Positions 50,974 through 59,442 of a stretch of 64,000 bases of DNA are shown here, one piece after another (the first letter of the stretch is position 1; every line of letters starts with the position of its first letter). This DNA comes from Ampullimonas aquatilis (lineage in GTDB: Bacteria > Pseudomonadota > Gammaproteobacteria > Burkholderiales > Burkholderiaceae_D). The notes under the pieces are model-generated. The model was not told where the DNA came from. It was given only the letters and a program-made list of their open reading frames with translations, and made no database searches. The stretch spans positions 2,852,001 to 2,916,000 of the forward strand of contig NZ_CP183834.1 of assembly GCF_049675895.1 (NCBI RefSeq). Reading direction: 5' to 3'. The translations under genes were made by a program, and so were the position numbers.

Positions 50974-51149
50974 CGATTGTCCCGAAAGAAACGCAAGGCC
51001 ATGACGATCTTTTGCCAGCGCGGTGGCAATTGATGCACCGGATCATCATCGGCCGGCACGTAGGTTTCAAAGTGAAGTTTTTTCACTTTACGGGGTTTCT
51101 TGGCAGGTTTGCGATCCGCCGATTTTTCAAAAATAGTTGCCCCCATCAT
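50970..51149 (-). CDS. Putative antitoxin of a truncated VapC pair
   Basis: A 58-59 residue basic protein (MMGATIFEKSADRKPAKKPR at the start, LPPRWQKIVMALRFFRDNR at the end). GAGGTGG precedes the ATG, and the stop overlaps the truncated vapC start in GTGA, the usual antitoxin-toxin coupling. I infer an antitoxin from this position and size; I do not recognise the fold with certainty. It appears intact although its toxin is not. Confidence 0.55.
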   Translation of the reverse strand: MMGATIFEKSADRKPAKKPRKVKKLHFETYVPADDDPVHQLPPRWQKIVMALRFFRDNR

Positions 51150-51698
51150 GCCACCTCTGTTTGTTACTGATCAGGCGACATTATAAAAGTCACCTGCGAC
51201 GACGAAAGCGGCCCTTGTTGTCACGGGGTGGGGGTTTCGTTTGGTCAGGATCCGGCTGGCATAGTCAGAAAATCATCATGGTTTCCAGCCGAGCCAGCCG
51301 ACATTCGGTGGCCACGCGATACTTGATCACGTCGATCACCAGCGTGGGGATCCCGTCAGAATTGAGAAAGAGCAGCACATCGGTGATATTGAGACTCATT
51401 GCTGGGCAACTTTTCAGGGAATTTGACGGCAAAGGCACCGCAAGCAGCCGACAGTGCCTCAATATCGACATGCATTTCCCACTCAAGCAATGGATAAAAC
51501 CATATATGGTGCATGAACATTAATGCCACATCATCACAAAATGGTGACACAACTGTATGAAAGATATGTCTTATGCCTTGATCAAAATGATTGATACAGC
51601 AACATCAAATACCCTGTCCAAGATCAGGCCACATCCACCCCCACACCCCGCCTTTATAACCATGCCCGCCTATGACCATTCAAGATCATCCACACCCG
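51150..51698. other. Degenerate stretch between toxin-antitoxin remnants and cysB relic
   Basis: Minus-strand reading holds two short overlapping frames around 51265-51550 (LNITDVLLFLNSDGIPTLVI and WEMHVDIEALSAACGAFAV) that may be pieces of one broken gene, but no family can be named. No promoter, RNA gene or insertion-sequence end was seen. The stretch looks like decaying accessory DNA. Confidence 0.4.
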
Positions 51699-51839
51699 TT
51701 TGAATCAAATGTGTCACCTATCGCTCTTAAACAGGGTATCTGCCAGTGCAGCTTTGTCTATACCTTTATCAAACTGCCAACCTCCAATTTAACCTGCAAA
51801 CTAATTGAACAAACACTCAATAATGAGGGAAAACTCTAG
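51699..51839 (+). pseudogene. Decayed duplicate of the cysB 3' end
   Basis: From about 51699 the sequence follows the last part of cysB (50110-50250) with few or no gaps, at about three quarters identity by eye; many differences are C-to-T or G-to-A. Translated, SNVSPIALKQGICQCSFVYT and LIEQTLNNEGKL mirror SNVSRIALKQGGYLRSFVYT and LVEQALNNEGEI of cysB. It has no start and is a 3' fragment only. Confidence 0.85.
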
Positions 51840-52023
51840 GAGCCATAGCCTCCCTCGTATCACCCTACATTTCTTGACTTAACTCATTGCATGCATTGTC
51901 TGGCATTGAGTTAACAAAAATTGTTCAATAACACGATAAATAAATCACAAAACTAGGCTATAAATTCACACAGGCATATTGTTTGCAGCCATCTGTTTTG
52001 TTAGCTAACCTGGGAGTGAAGTC

Positions 52024-52947
52024 ATGAGCGCAGTATTGAATTTGTCGGAAATTCGTTCTAATAAACAATCAAGAAAAACACAATACGAGACAGAGTTTGA
52101 TCCTGAGTATGGCGTATTGTGGGCATACATTAATGCCGAAGATAATCAATGTTTTACCACTAGTTTGTTAGACGACATTCGATCTGTAGACTCAGAAGTC
52201 ATCGCAAACGAAGGCCACTTCTATCATGAAGGTGAACGCACTCCTATAAATTATTATGTAGTAGGATCAAAGAAACCCTCTGTATTTAGTTTTGGCGGAG
52301 ATCTAGCACTCTTCTCCACGTTAATTAAGCTTCGAGATAGAGATGCACTTTTTGCATATGCAGAACTTTGTATTGACAACCTTTTTCCAAAAATTCAAAA
52401 TTTTTTTTGTGACTCAATAACAACTATATCATTAGTTCAAGGTGATGCATTAGGCGGGGGCTTTGAAACTGTATTGTCTAGCGACCTCATCATCGCGGAA
52501 GAACATACAAAAATGGGATTACCGGAAATTCTTTTTAATTTATTTCCAGGAATGGGGGCATATAGCTTATTAAGTAGAAAAATTGGGATGAGCGCTACTG
52601 AAAAATTAATTACTAGTGGCGACATACTAAACGCAGAACAACTTTATAAATTAGGCATTGTTGACATCCTAGCTCCCACGGGTATGGGTGAGGCATATGT
52701 ATATGACTACATTAAAACAAATCATCGAAAACGAAATGGACTTCAAGCCATTCACAAAACGAGAAATCTAGTAAATCCAATTACTAGAGAAGAATTAATG
52801 CAAATTACCGAACTATGGGTAGATGCTGCGTTACGCTTAGATGAGAAAGATTTAAAAATGATGCATCGACTTGTGCGTGCGCAAAGTAAACGGATTGAGA
52901 ATAATGTTCTCTCATCGAATGTAGCAGAACAACATCAAACAGTTTAA
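52024..52947 (+). CDS. rpfF: DSF synthase RpfF, crotonase family
   Basis: A 307-residue crotonase-fold enzyme. The RpfF-specific stretches VQGDALGGGFE and MGLPEILFNLFPGMGAYS contain the two catalytic glutamates, Glu148 and Glu168, 20 residues apart as in Xanthomonas RpfF (141/161). RpfF makes cis-2-unsaturated fatty acid signals (DSF family) from acyl-ACP. GGGAGTG lies before the ATG. The gene is clearly AT-richer than its neighbours and converges on rpfC with a 5-base gap, the Xanthomonas arrangement; rpfB is not present beside it. A generic enoyl-CoA hydratase is unlikely given context. Confidence 0.92.
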   Translation: MSAVLNLSEIRSNKQSRKTQYETEFDPEYGVLWAYINAEDNQCFTTSLLDDIRSVDSEVIANEGHFYHEGERTPINYYVVGSKKPSVFSFGGDLALFSTLIKLRDRDALFAYAELCIDNLFPKIQNFFCDSITTISLVQGDALGGGFETVLSSDLIIAEEHTKMGLPEILFNLFPGMGAYSLLSRKIGMSATEKLITSGDILNAEQLYKLGIVDILAPTGMGEAYVYDYIKTNHRKRNGLQAIHKTRNLVNPITREELMQITELWVDAALRLDEKDLKMMHRLVRAQSKRIENNVLSSNVAEQHQTV

Positions 52948-52952
52948 CAAAC

Positions 52953-55496
52953 TCATAATTGACTAGACTTCAAATAGTCAGCCAATGACAATCGCACAGA
53001 AGCCGCAACCTGTCTAAGTTCCTGCATGATGGATTCGCCCTCTTGGGCGAGTTCAGCGTGTGTCATTTTTCCAATTACTGAACATATTTCAACAAGCTGT
53101 TCTGCACCAATATTTGACGACGCACCCTTCATGGCATGTGCATGATCCTTCAGGCCTTCAAAACGTCCCTCAAGTAAGGCCATATCCATTTGGGCCAGTA
53201 AATTTTGATTATCCTGCAAGAACCCGATGATCAACTCTGACAAGAAACGACTACTTGCAGAAATTTCTTTCAACTCTTCTAATTGATTCAAGTTCAAGAC
53301 TGATTTGTTTTCCAGATTGGTCGTATTGGACTGCACGATAAACCGCGAGTCACTCATGCCTCGTGTATGTATTTGTGAAAGCGGCACCGAAGCCTCACCA
53401 CCAGGACATAGTTCAACCAAAACTTCAATCAGTTTTCTACCTTCTACAGGCTTGGGTAAAAAAGTATTGATGCCGGCTTGTTTGGCTTCGTTAATGACCT
53501 CAATGCCAACATTGGCAGACAACATCACCAAAGGTGTTTGAGCACCGCCAACCTGCATCATTCTCAAGGCTCTGGCCGTATCCATACCACCAAGCTTTGG
53601 CATATTCATATCCAGGATGATCAAGTCAAAGGTTTCCTGCTCAACAGCATCCAAAGCCATCTCGCCATCTTCAACCAAGGTAACCTGGCAACCAATCAAT
53701 TCCAGAATGCGCGCCACCACTTTTTGATTGATCAAGTTATCTTCTGCGACCAAAATATTCAAGCCAAACTGCCCGCCTAGCTGCTCATAATACTCACGAA
53801 TCGTTTGGGTTTCTTTTTCCGATTCATCAAGTATCGTATGTGCATGAAGAATGTTGTACAACGCGCTACGATCAACCGGAAAATCAACCAAGGAGCCATA
53901 TCCAACAGAAAGCATCAGCGACTTGTTCACGTCCAAATCTGGCGGACAACATAAAACCAAAGGTAAATCCTGCATCGCTGGTGACACTCGATGAATGGCA
54001 GTTGCCGCCTCCAGTAACAAGCCTTTATCGTTATCTGCCCAGACAAATACTGTAGCGATATTTCTACCTTGAGTTTTGGCCAACGCCAATTTGTTCAAGG
54101 TGGTATCAATGTCTGCCACCATTTCCGCAGCGACCTTCAGACTAAGCAACTGATTTTGTATCTGGATTGATGCATATTCGGGAAAACCCAGCAATAAGGC
54201 ATGCACTCCTTCTGGCAAATTGGCATTCGCCAGTATGGTGTCAACAGAGGGTGATTCAAAATCAAGATCAAACCAGAAACGGCTTCCTTTGCCTAATTGA
54301 CTCTCCACATGAATTGATCCACCCATTAATTCAATGAGCTGTTTGGAAATTGTCGTACCAAGACCTGTTCCACCAAATCGGCGCGTGGTACTTTCATCTG
54401 CCTGAGTAAAACTTTCAAAGATTTTTTTCAATGCGTCCTGAGACATTCCAATTCCGGTATCCTCAATAGAGAAGCGCAATCTTTGCCCTCTAAGGCCATT
54501 CTCTAACAACTCAATCTGTAAAACGATTTCTCCTGTCTCGGTAAACTTGATTGCGTTTCCTAGAAGATTAATCAGAACCTGTTTGAGATGAAATGCGTCG
54601 CCAATCAATGTTGGCCGAATATCCGAGGTAACGCGGGAATGCAGGCGCAAACCTTTTGCCTTGGCCTGCCCTTCAAGCATTTTGATAAGACTTTTTGCTA
54701 CGACATAAACATCGAATTCTTGAGACTCAAGAACTAATTTACCCGCCTCAATTTTGGAAAAGTCCAGCACATCTTCGACTAGCCGCAACATGATATTGGA
54801 TGCTGTAGAGACGGAGCCAAGCATCTCCTTCTGATCCGAATTAAGCGGTGTTTCCTTGAGTAAGTCGGACATACCAATAATGGCATTCAAGGGAGTTCGC
54901 ATTTCATGCGTGACAGTTGACAAGAAGCGACGTTTAGCCTCATTGGCTATTTCAGATTTTTTTATTGCGTCATAAAGTCGACTAATAAGTGTTCTAGAAT
55001 AAATACTAATTGCTGAAATGCCTATTGCAACACCAATAGCCAAATTAAATTGATTAAACCAAAATGAGGTATTAAAAATCACAATCGAAAAACCGACCAG
55101 ACTTAAAGCCAAACTAATATCTAAGTATCTCTTCCCGAAACGAAACCCATTTCCGATAGTGACAAACAAATAAATAAAAAACATTGCTGCAGATGTGAAA
55201 CCTCCATGGATCATTAAAAAACTAGTAATACTCACATCTGTAATATTTGCAAAGACTCTTCTGAATGGAGAACGTTTACTACTGAGTAAACACAAGATAA
55301 AAAGAGTGCACGCAGAAAAAAGATATACCCCCATAGCAAGATATACTTCATAGCTAATATCAACCTTTTCTTTGAAAAGAAACATTGGCAAGAGATAAGC
55401 ATAAAAGCAAAAGGTTAAAACCAATCTCAAAATAGTTTGCTCAAGCTCACTATCTGGGCGGCTTGCGATACGCTGCTTGATCCATGACAACATCAT
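52953..55496 (-). CDS. rpfC: Hybrid sensor histidine kinase RpfC
   Basis: An 847-residue hybrid kinase in the RpfC layout: about five membrane helices (25-170), HisKA with His197 in STVTHEMRTPLN, HATPase with LLGNAIKF and FGGTGLG, a degenerate receiver-like region (about 430-550), a receiver with Asp629 in ILDMNMP, and a C-terminal HPt domain with His787 in HAHAMKGASSNIG. RpfC senses DSF and phosphorylates RpfG; it also restrains RpfF in Xanthomonas. It is encoded 8 bases after rpfG. The membrane part is AT-rich, unlike the rest of the gene. Confidence 0.9.
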   Translation of the reverse strand: MMLSWIKQRIASRPDSELEQTILRLVLTFCFYAYLLPMFLFKEKVDISYEVYLAMGVYLFSACTLFILCLLSSKRSPFRRVFANITDVSITSFLMIHGGFTSAAMFFIYLFVTIGNGFRFGKRYLDISLALSLVGFSIVIFNTSFWFNQFNLAIGVAIGISAISIYSRTLISRLYDAIKKSEIANEAKRRFLSTVTHEMRTPLNAIIGMSDLLKETPLNSDQKEMLGSVSTASNIMLRLVEDVLDFSKIEAGKLVLESQEFDVYVVAKSLIKMLEGQAKAKGLRLHSRVTSDIRPTLIGDAFHLKQVLINLLGNAIKFTETGEIVLQIELLENGLRGQRLRFSIEDTGIGMSQDALKKIFESFTQADESTTRRFGGTGLGTTISKQLIELMGGSIHVESQLGKGSRFWFDLDFESPSVDTILANANLPEGVHALLLGFPEYASIQIQNQLLSLKVAAEMVADIDTTLNKLALAKTQGRNIATVFVWADNDKGLLLEAATAIHRVSPAMQDLPLVLCCPPDLDVNKSLMLSVGYGSLVDFPVDRSALYNILHAHTILDESEKETQTIREYYEQLGGQFGLNILVAEDNLINQKVVARILELIGCQVTLVEDGEMALDAVEQETFDLIILDMNMPKLGGMDTARALRMMQVGGAQTPLVMLSANVGIEVINEAKQAGINTFLPKPVEGRKLIEVLVELCPGGEASVPLSQIHTRGMSDSRFIVQSNTTNLENKSVLNLNQLEELKEISASSRFLSELIIGFLQDNQNLLAQMDMALLEGRFEGLKDHAHAMKGASSNIGAEQLVEICSVIGKMTHAELAQEGESIMQELRQVAASVRLSLADYLKSSQL

Positions 55497-55504
55497 CTAA
55501 CCTT

Positions 55505-56608
55505 TCAAGAATTAGCTTGATCAGCAAACAGCTTGCCAATCTCGTCAATAGCATCGCTTTGAGCAATGAATAAATCGACCAGTTCGGGATCGAAGTGACG
55601 GCCTTTTTCTTTGATTAGATATGCACAAGTTTCTTCAATGCTCCAGGCTTTCTTATAAGGACGTACCGAAGTCAATGCATCAAATACATCGGCGATGGCA
55701 ACAATCCTTGCCACCAGCGGAATGGCATGACCGGACAGCCCGGCAGGATAGCCAGAACCATCAAATTTTTCGTGGTGATTAAGTGCAATTTGCGCTGCCA
55801 TTTGGACATAGGTTGAAGCACTGTCTTTGAGCAACTCATAACCCTTGCTGGTATGCGTTTTCATGACTTCAAACTCTTCGACGGTCAATTTGCGCGGACT
55901 CAGCAGAATATCGTCAGGGATGCCCACCTTGCCAATATCATGCATAGGCGCAGTCATCTCAATCATTTCAACCATTGCATCCGGCAAGCCATGAGCTTGT
56001 GCCAGTAAGGCAGAATATTTGGCCATGCGGGTAACATGCTGACCAGTGGTTTTATCGCGTTGTTCAGCAGCACGAGCCAAACGCAGCAAGGTTTCGATTT
56101 CACGAAGACGCAATTCCTTGGTGACTTCATTGACCTTGTTTTCAAGTAACTGTCTTCTTTGCTGATTGAGAATTTGATGCCGACGCAAGGCCAGCAAGTT
56201 TTTAATCCGCGTACGGCATTCAATCCGATCAATTGGACGAGTCAAAAAGTCGGTTGCGCCCGCTTCCAAAGCTTGACGACGGATATCCAGATCGCCAACG
56301 ATGGTCACAATCACGATTGGCACTTCTTCATAACTCACCATTTTTCGCAAGCGCCGCACTGTTTCAATGCCATCCAGAGTCGGCATTTTGTAATCAGTGA
56401 GCACCATATCAAAAGCATGAGTACTCGCGTGCTCGAGGGCCTCTAATGGGTCGGCAAAGCTAATGACATCGATTGACGAATCAACACTGCGTACAATTTC
56501 GGACAGGATGAGACGCCCGGTGGACTGATCATCGATCACCACAACCCGAATGGTATGCGCCATATTTTGATATTCAATGTGCTGATCCACTGAAACTGTT
56601 GTACCCAC
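55505..56608 (-). CDS. rpfG: Two-component response regulator RpfG, REC-HD-GYP
   Basis: A 367-residue regulator with a receiver (phospho-Asp72 in LTDYKMP) and an HD-GYP phosphodiesterase: HD pair His223-Asp224 in MHDIGK, HHE at 278-280 and GYP at 286-288. It should degrade c-di-GMP when phosphorylated by RpfC. The start is GTG 56608 with AAGGGAAGG before it; an ATG 15 codons later is possible. It is the first gene of an rpfG-rpfC operon. Confidence 0.9.
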   Translation of the reverse strand: MGTTVSVDQHIEYQNMAHTIRVVVIDDQSTGRLILSEIVRSVDSSIDVISFADPLEALEHASTHAFDMVLTDYKMPTLDGIETVRRLRKMVSYEEVPIVIVTIVGDLDIRRQALEAGATDFLTRPIDRIECRTRIKNLLALRRHQILNQQRRQLLENKVNEVTKELRLREIETLLRLARAAEQRDKTTGQHVTRMAKYSALLAQAHGLPDAMVEMIEMTAPMHDIGKVGIPDDILLSPRKLTVEEFEVMKTHTSKGYELLKDSASTYVQMAAQIALNHHEKFDGSGYPAGLSGHAIPLVARIVAIADVFDALTSVRPYKKAWSIEETCAYLIKEKGRHFDPELVDLFIAQSDAIDEIGKLFADQANS

Positions 56609-56871
56609 TTTGTACCTTCCCTTTATTTTTGCCTTATTTTTCGTGAACCAATCTCAATCGACGCTGTACTACTTCACAAAAAACCGTTTTAAATCAAATA
56701 CTTTGGTTAATTAAATCAACCATAACCAAATAACAATACAGTCTCAACATCGTTTATCGTCAAAAATTGGGACAAATAAAGCCTATTTTATGCGCATTCT
56801 TTACATTTAGAATCGATACTTAAGGGGTGTATCAGTCCTAATTCTTCCATTTACCTGGGTGGTTATTGCTT

Positions 56872-57768
56872 ATGACAGCTTGTATCGGATTTATTGGTGC
56901 GGGAAACATGGGTTTTCCGATGATTGAGCATTTATCTGCCGCCGGATTCACTTTGCAGGTTTTTGCTCGGCGTCCGCAGACAAAAGACAAATTAAAACAA
57001 TTGAATATCGCTATTTGTGGCTCACCTCAAGCAGCGGCTCAGGGTGCACAATTCATTTTGACAAACGTGACCACGACTGAAGATGCCGAGGACGTCATTC
57101 TTGGGCCACAAGGTGTGATCCATAGCGCCGCGCCTGACTCAGCAGTGATTGATATGAGTACCATTTCTGCTGTTGCCACCCGGCAGATTGCCGAACAGCT
57201 ACGACACCGGCAAATTCATATGCTGGATGCGCCTGTCTCTGGTGGCGTAAAAGGAGCACAATCCGCCACACTATCCATTATGGTTGGTGGCAAGGCCGAA
57301 GTACTTGAACGGTGCAGACCCATATTGTCTCGCTTGGGTACGACAATCACCCATATTGGTGATCATGGTGCCGGACAGATTGCCAAAGCGTGTAATCAGA
57401 TCGTGCAAGTCATCAATATTGCTGGTATTGCCGAAGCCATGCATTTTTGCAAGCAATTTGGTGTCGACCCACAAAAAATGCTACCAGCCATTGCGGCCGG
57501 TATGGCCGGAAGTAAGATGCTGGATCTAATGGGTCCCAAGATGGCAAACAGAGACTTTGTTGCCGGCATTGAAGCCCGTTTGCATCATAAAGATCTGGCT
57601 TTGGTGGATCATCTCATTGCCGATCAGCATGTCACGCTACCCACACTGGGCACGGTGCTAAAACAGCTTGATACGCTAATGGAACAGGGATGGGGTTACG
57701 ATGATACGGCTTCGCTATTACGGGTACTGGAATTGCCCTCGACTGATAATAATCTACCAGACAAATAA
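56872..57768 (+). CDS. 3-hydroxyisobutyrate dehydrogenase-family NAD(P)-dependent reductase
   Basis: A 298-residue beta-hydroxyacid dehydrogenase. The Rossmann motif is IGFIGAGNMGFPM, the substrate loop is DAPVSGGVKGA, and the catalytic lysine lies in GAGQIAKACNQ. Members reduce tartronate semialdehyde (GarR) or oxidise 3-hydroxyisobutyrate (MmsB); which applies here is not clear. I chose the ATG at 56872, with GGGTGG before it. A weak relative of the intergenic repeat may lie upstream (56763-56832). It is followed by the kinase and panB genes at short spacing. Confidence 0.88.
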   Translation: MTACIGFIGAGNMGFPMIEHLSAAGFTLQVFARRPQTKDKLKQLNIAICGSPQAAAQGAQFILTNVTTTEDAEDVILGPQGVIHSAAPDSAVIDMSTISAVATRQIAEQLRHRQIHMLDAPVSGGVKGAQSATLSIMVGGKAEVLERCRPILSRLGTTITHIGDHGAGQIAKACNQIVQVINIAGIAEAMHFCKQFGVDPQKMLPAIAAGMAGSKMLDLMGPKMANRDFVAGIEARLHHKDLALVDHLIADQHVTLPTLGTVLKQLDTLMEQGWGYDDTASLLRVLELPSTDNNLPDK

Positions 57769-57770
57769 CC

Positions 57771-58409
57771 ATGACCACTCGCTATCAACATATTGTGATT
57801 GAAGGACCAATAGGGGCTGGTAAAACTTCACTGGCCAAAAAACTGGCACTTCATTTACATGCACAAACCCTGTTTGAAGCACCAGAGCAAAATCCGTTTC
57901 TATCCCATTTTTATGAAGATCCTGCACGTTATGCGCTGGCAACGCAACTTTTTTTCCTGACGCAGCGCATTGATCAAATCAGAAACTGTCATCCTCTTAA
58001 GCAGCAATCAGTGAGTCTGGTAGGTGATTATCTTTTGGAAAAAGATCAATTGTTTGCCGAGCTGACGTTAAGCGTGAGTGAGTTCAAGCTATACAAAACG
58101 CTATGGAATGAAATGAAGCCGGTTGTACCCACTCCAGACTTGGTCATCCTGCTTCAGGCGCCTGCCGATATCCTGGCCGGTCGAATTGCCAAACGACAAA
58201 TATCCAGCGAGACCGGTATCGGCATTGATTATCTGCAAGAACTCAATGAAGCTTATGATCGCTTCTTTCATCACTATGATGCAGCACCTGTACTCATCGT
58301 CAATGCAGCCCACTTTAATCCAATTGATAATCAGGAAGACTTTTCACTGTTATTGAGTCATATGGCAAACATGAAAGGTCGTCGTGAATTTTTTAATAAG
58401 CAGCCCTAA
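57771..58409 (+). CDS. Deoxynucleoside kinase (dNK family)
   Basis: A 212-residue kinase with P-loop EGPIGAGKTS (11-20), a QLFFLTQRIDQI helix and lid RIAKRQISSE, as in deoxyadenosine/deoxyguanosine kinases. It phosphorylates deoxynucleosides for salvage. It is commonly found beside folK and panB in Betaproteobacteria; folK is missing here. It starts two bases after the preceding stop, and panB follows after five bases, so this is likely one transcript. Confidence 0.88.
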   Translation: MTTRYQHIVIEGPIGAGKTSLAKKLALHLHAQTLFEAPEQNPFLSHFYEDPARYALATQLFFLTQRIDQIRNCHPLKQQSVSLVGDYLLEKDQLFAELTLSVSEFKLYKTLWNEMKPVVPTPDLVILLQAPADILAGRIAKRQISSETGIGIDYLQELNEAYDRFFHHYDAAPVLIVNAAHFNPIDNQEDFSLLLSHMANMKGRREFFNKQP

Positions 58410-58414
58410 TCATT

Positions 58415-59248
58415 ATGAGCACTCATACTATTTCCGATCTTCCTCTGACATTACCCAAACTTTTGCAAATGCACGAGTCTGGCGAAAAAATTGCTGTATT
58501 GACATGCTATGACGCCAGCTTTGCCGCCCTGTTTGATTATTGCGGTGTGGACTGCATGCTGGTAGGTGATTCGCTTGGTATGGTATTACAAGGGCACACG
58601 ACCACCTTACCGGTCAGTAACCACGATATGGCCTATCACACAGCCAGCGTAGCCCGCGCAAAAAAACGGGCCTGGCTTATTGCTGATATGCCATTTGGTG
58701 CTTATGGCTCCATTGATCAGGCTTTTGATAATGCGGTTGAGCTGATGCAAGCCGGTGCACAAATGGTCAAACTGGAAGGTGGTAGCTGGCTGATTGATAC
58801 CGTCAAACATTTGACAGACCGCAGCATCCCCGTATGTGCCCATCTTGGCCTGACGCCACAATCAGTCCACCAACTCGGAGGCTTCAAGGTGCAAGGAAAA
58901 ACTGAAGCAGCGGCTGAAAAACTCAAAGCTGACGCGCTGGCCCTGCAAGATGCGGGGGCAACCATGTTAGTACTGGAGGCTATTCCAGCTCAATTGGCCA
59001 AAGAAGTGACGCAATTGTTAAACATCCCAACCATTGGGATTGGCGCTGGTGTTGATTGTTCGGGACAAGTACTGGTCATGCAGGACATGCTGGGAATTGG
59101 GCTACCCGAAGCAAAAAAACCACGCTTTGTTAAAAATTTCATGACCGACAAGGATGGCGCTCATCGCACGATTGAAGAGGCTGTAAAAGCCTATGTCATG
59201 GAAACTAAAAATAACCTGTTTCCAGAGTTCATTCATACCTATCCTTAA
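58415..59248 (+). CDS. panB: 3-methyl-2-oxobutanoate hydroxymethyltransferase
   Basis: A 277-residue enzyme for the first step of pantothenate synthesis, making ketopantoate from alpha-ketoisovalerate and methylene-tetrahydrofolate. Metal ligands lie in MLVGDSLGMVLQG and LIADMPFGAYG, and the catalytic Glu in LVLEAIP. No panC is adjacent. Co-transcription with the kinase gene upstream is likely. Confidence 0.96.
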   Translation: MSTHTISDLPLTLPKLLQMHESGEKIAVLTCYDASFAALFDYCGVDCMLVGDSLGMVLQGHTTTLPVSNHDMAYHTASVARAKKRAWLIADMPFGAYGSIDQAFDNAVELMQAGAQMVKLEGGSWLIDTVKHLTDRSIPVCAHLGLTPQSVHQLGGFKVQGKTEAAAEKLKADALALQDAGATMLVLEAIPAQLAKEVTQLLNIPTIGIGAGVDCSGQVLVMQDMLGIGLPEAKKPRFVKNFMTDKDGAHRTIEEAVKAYVMETKNNLFPEFIHTYP

Positions 59249-59442
59249 GTCATTTGCCCAATCATCACATCATTCATTAATCAAAATTTTGTTACTGAAT
59301 GTGTGATCGATTTGGACAGGAATTCTTTCCTATCTGCTGATTGACTACGGCTGTTAGATTCCCAGACTGTAATCCAGCATTAATTTTCAAATTAATAAAC
59401 ATTAAAAATCACCTGAAAAACAGGTCAGCCAGGAGACGCTGC

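Noticed and set aside
56763..56832. Possible sixth copy of the intergenic repeat upstream of the dehydrogenase gene
   Set aside because: The end GGGGTGTAT and a TGCG box are present, but the spacing is off by one and the first GAGTAT box is missing. It is too weak to list as a copy.
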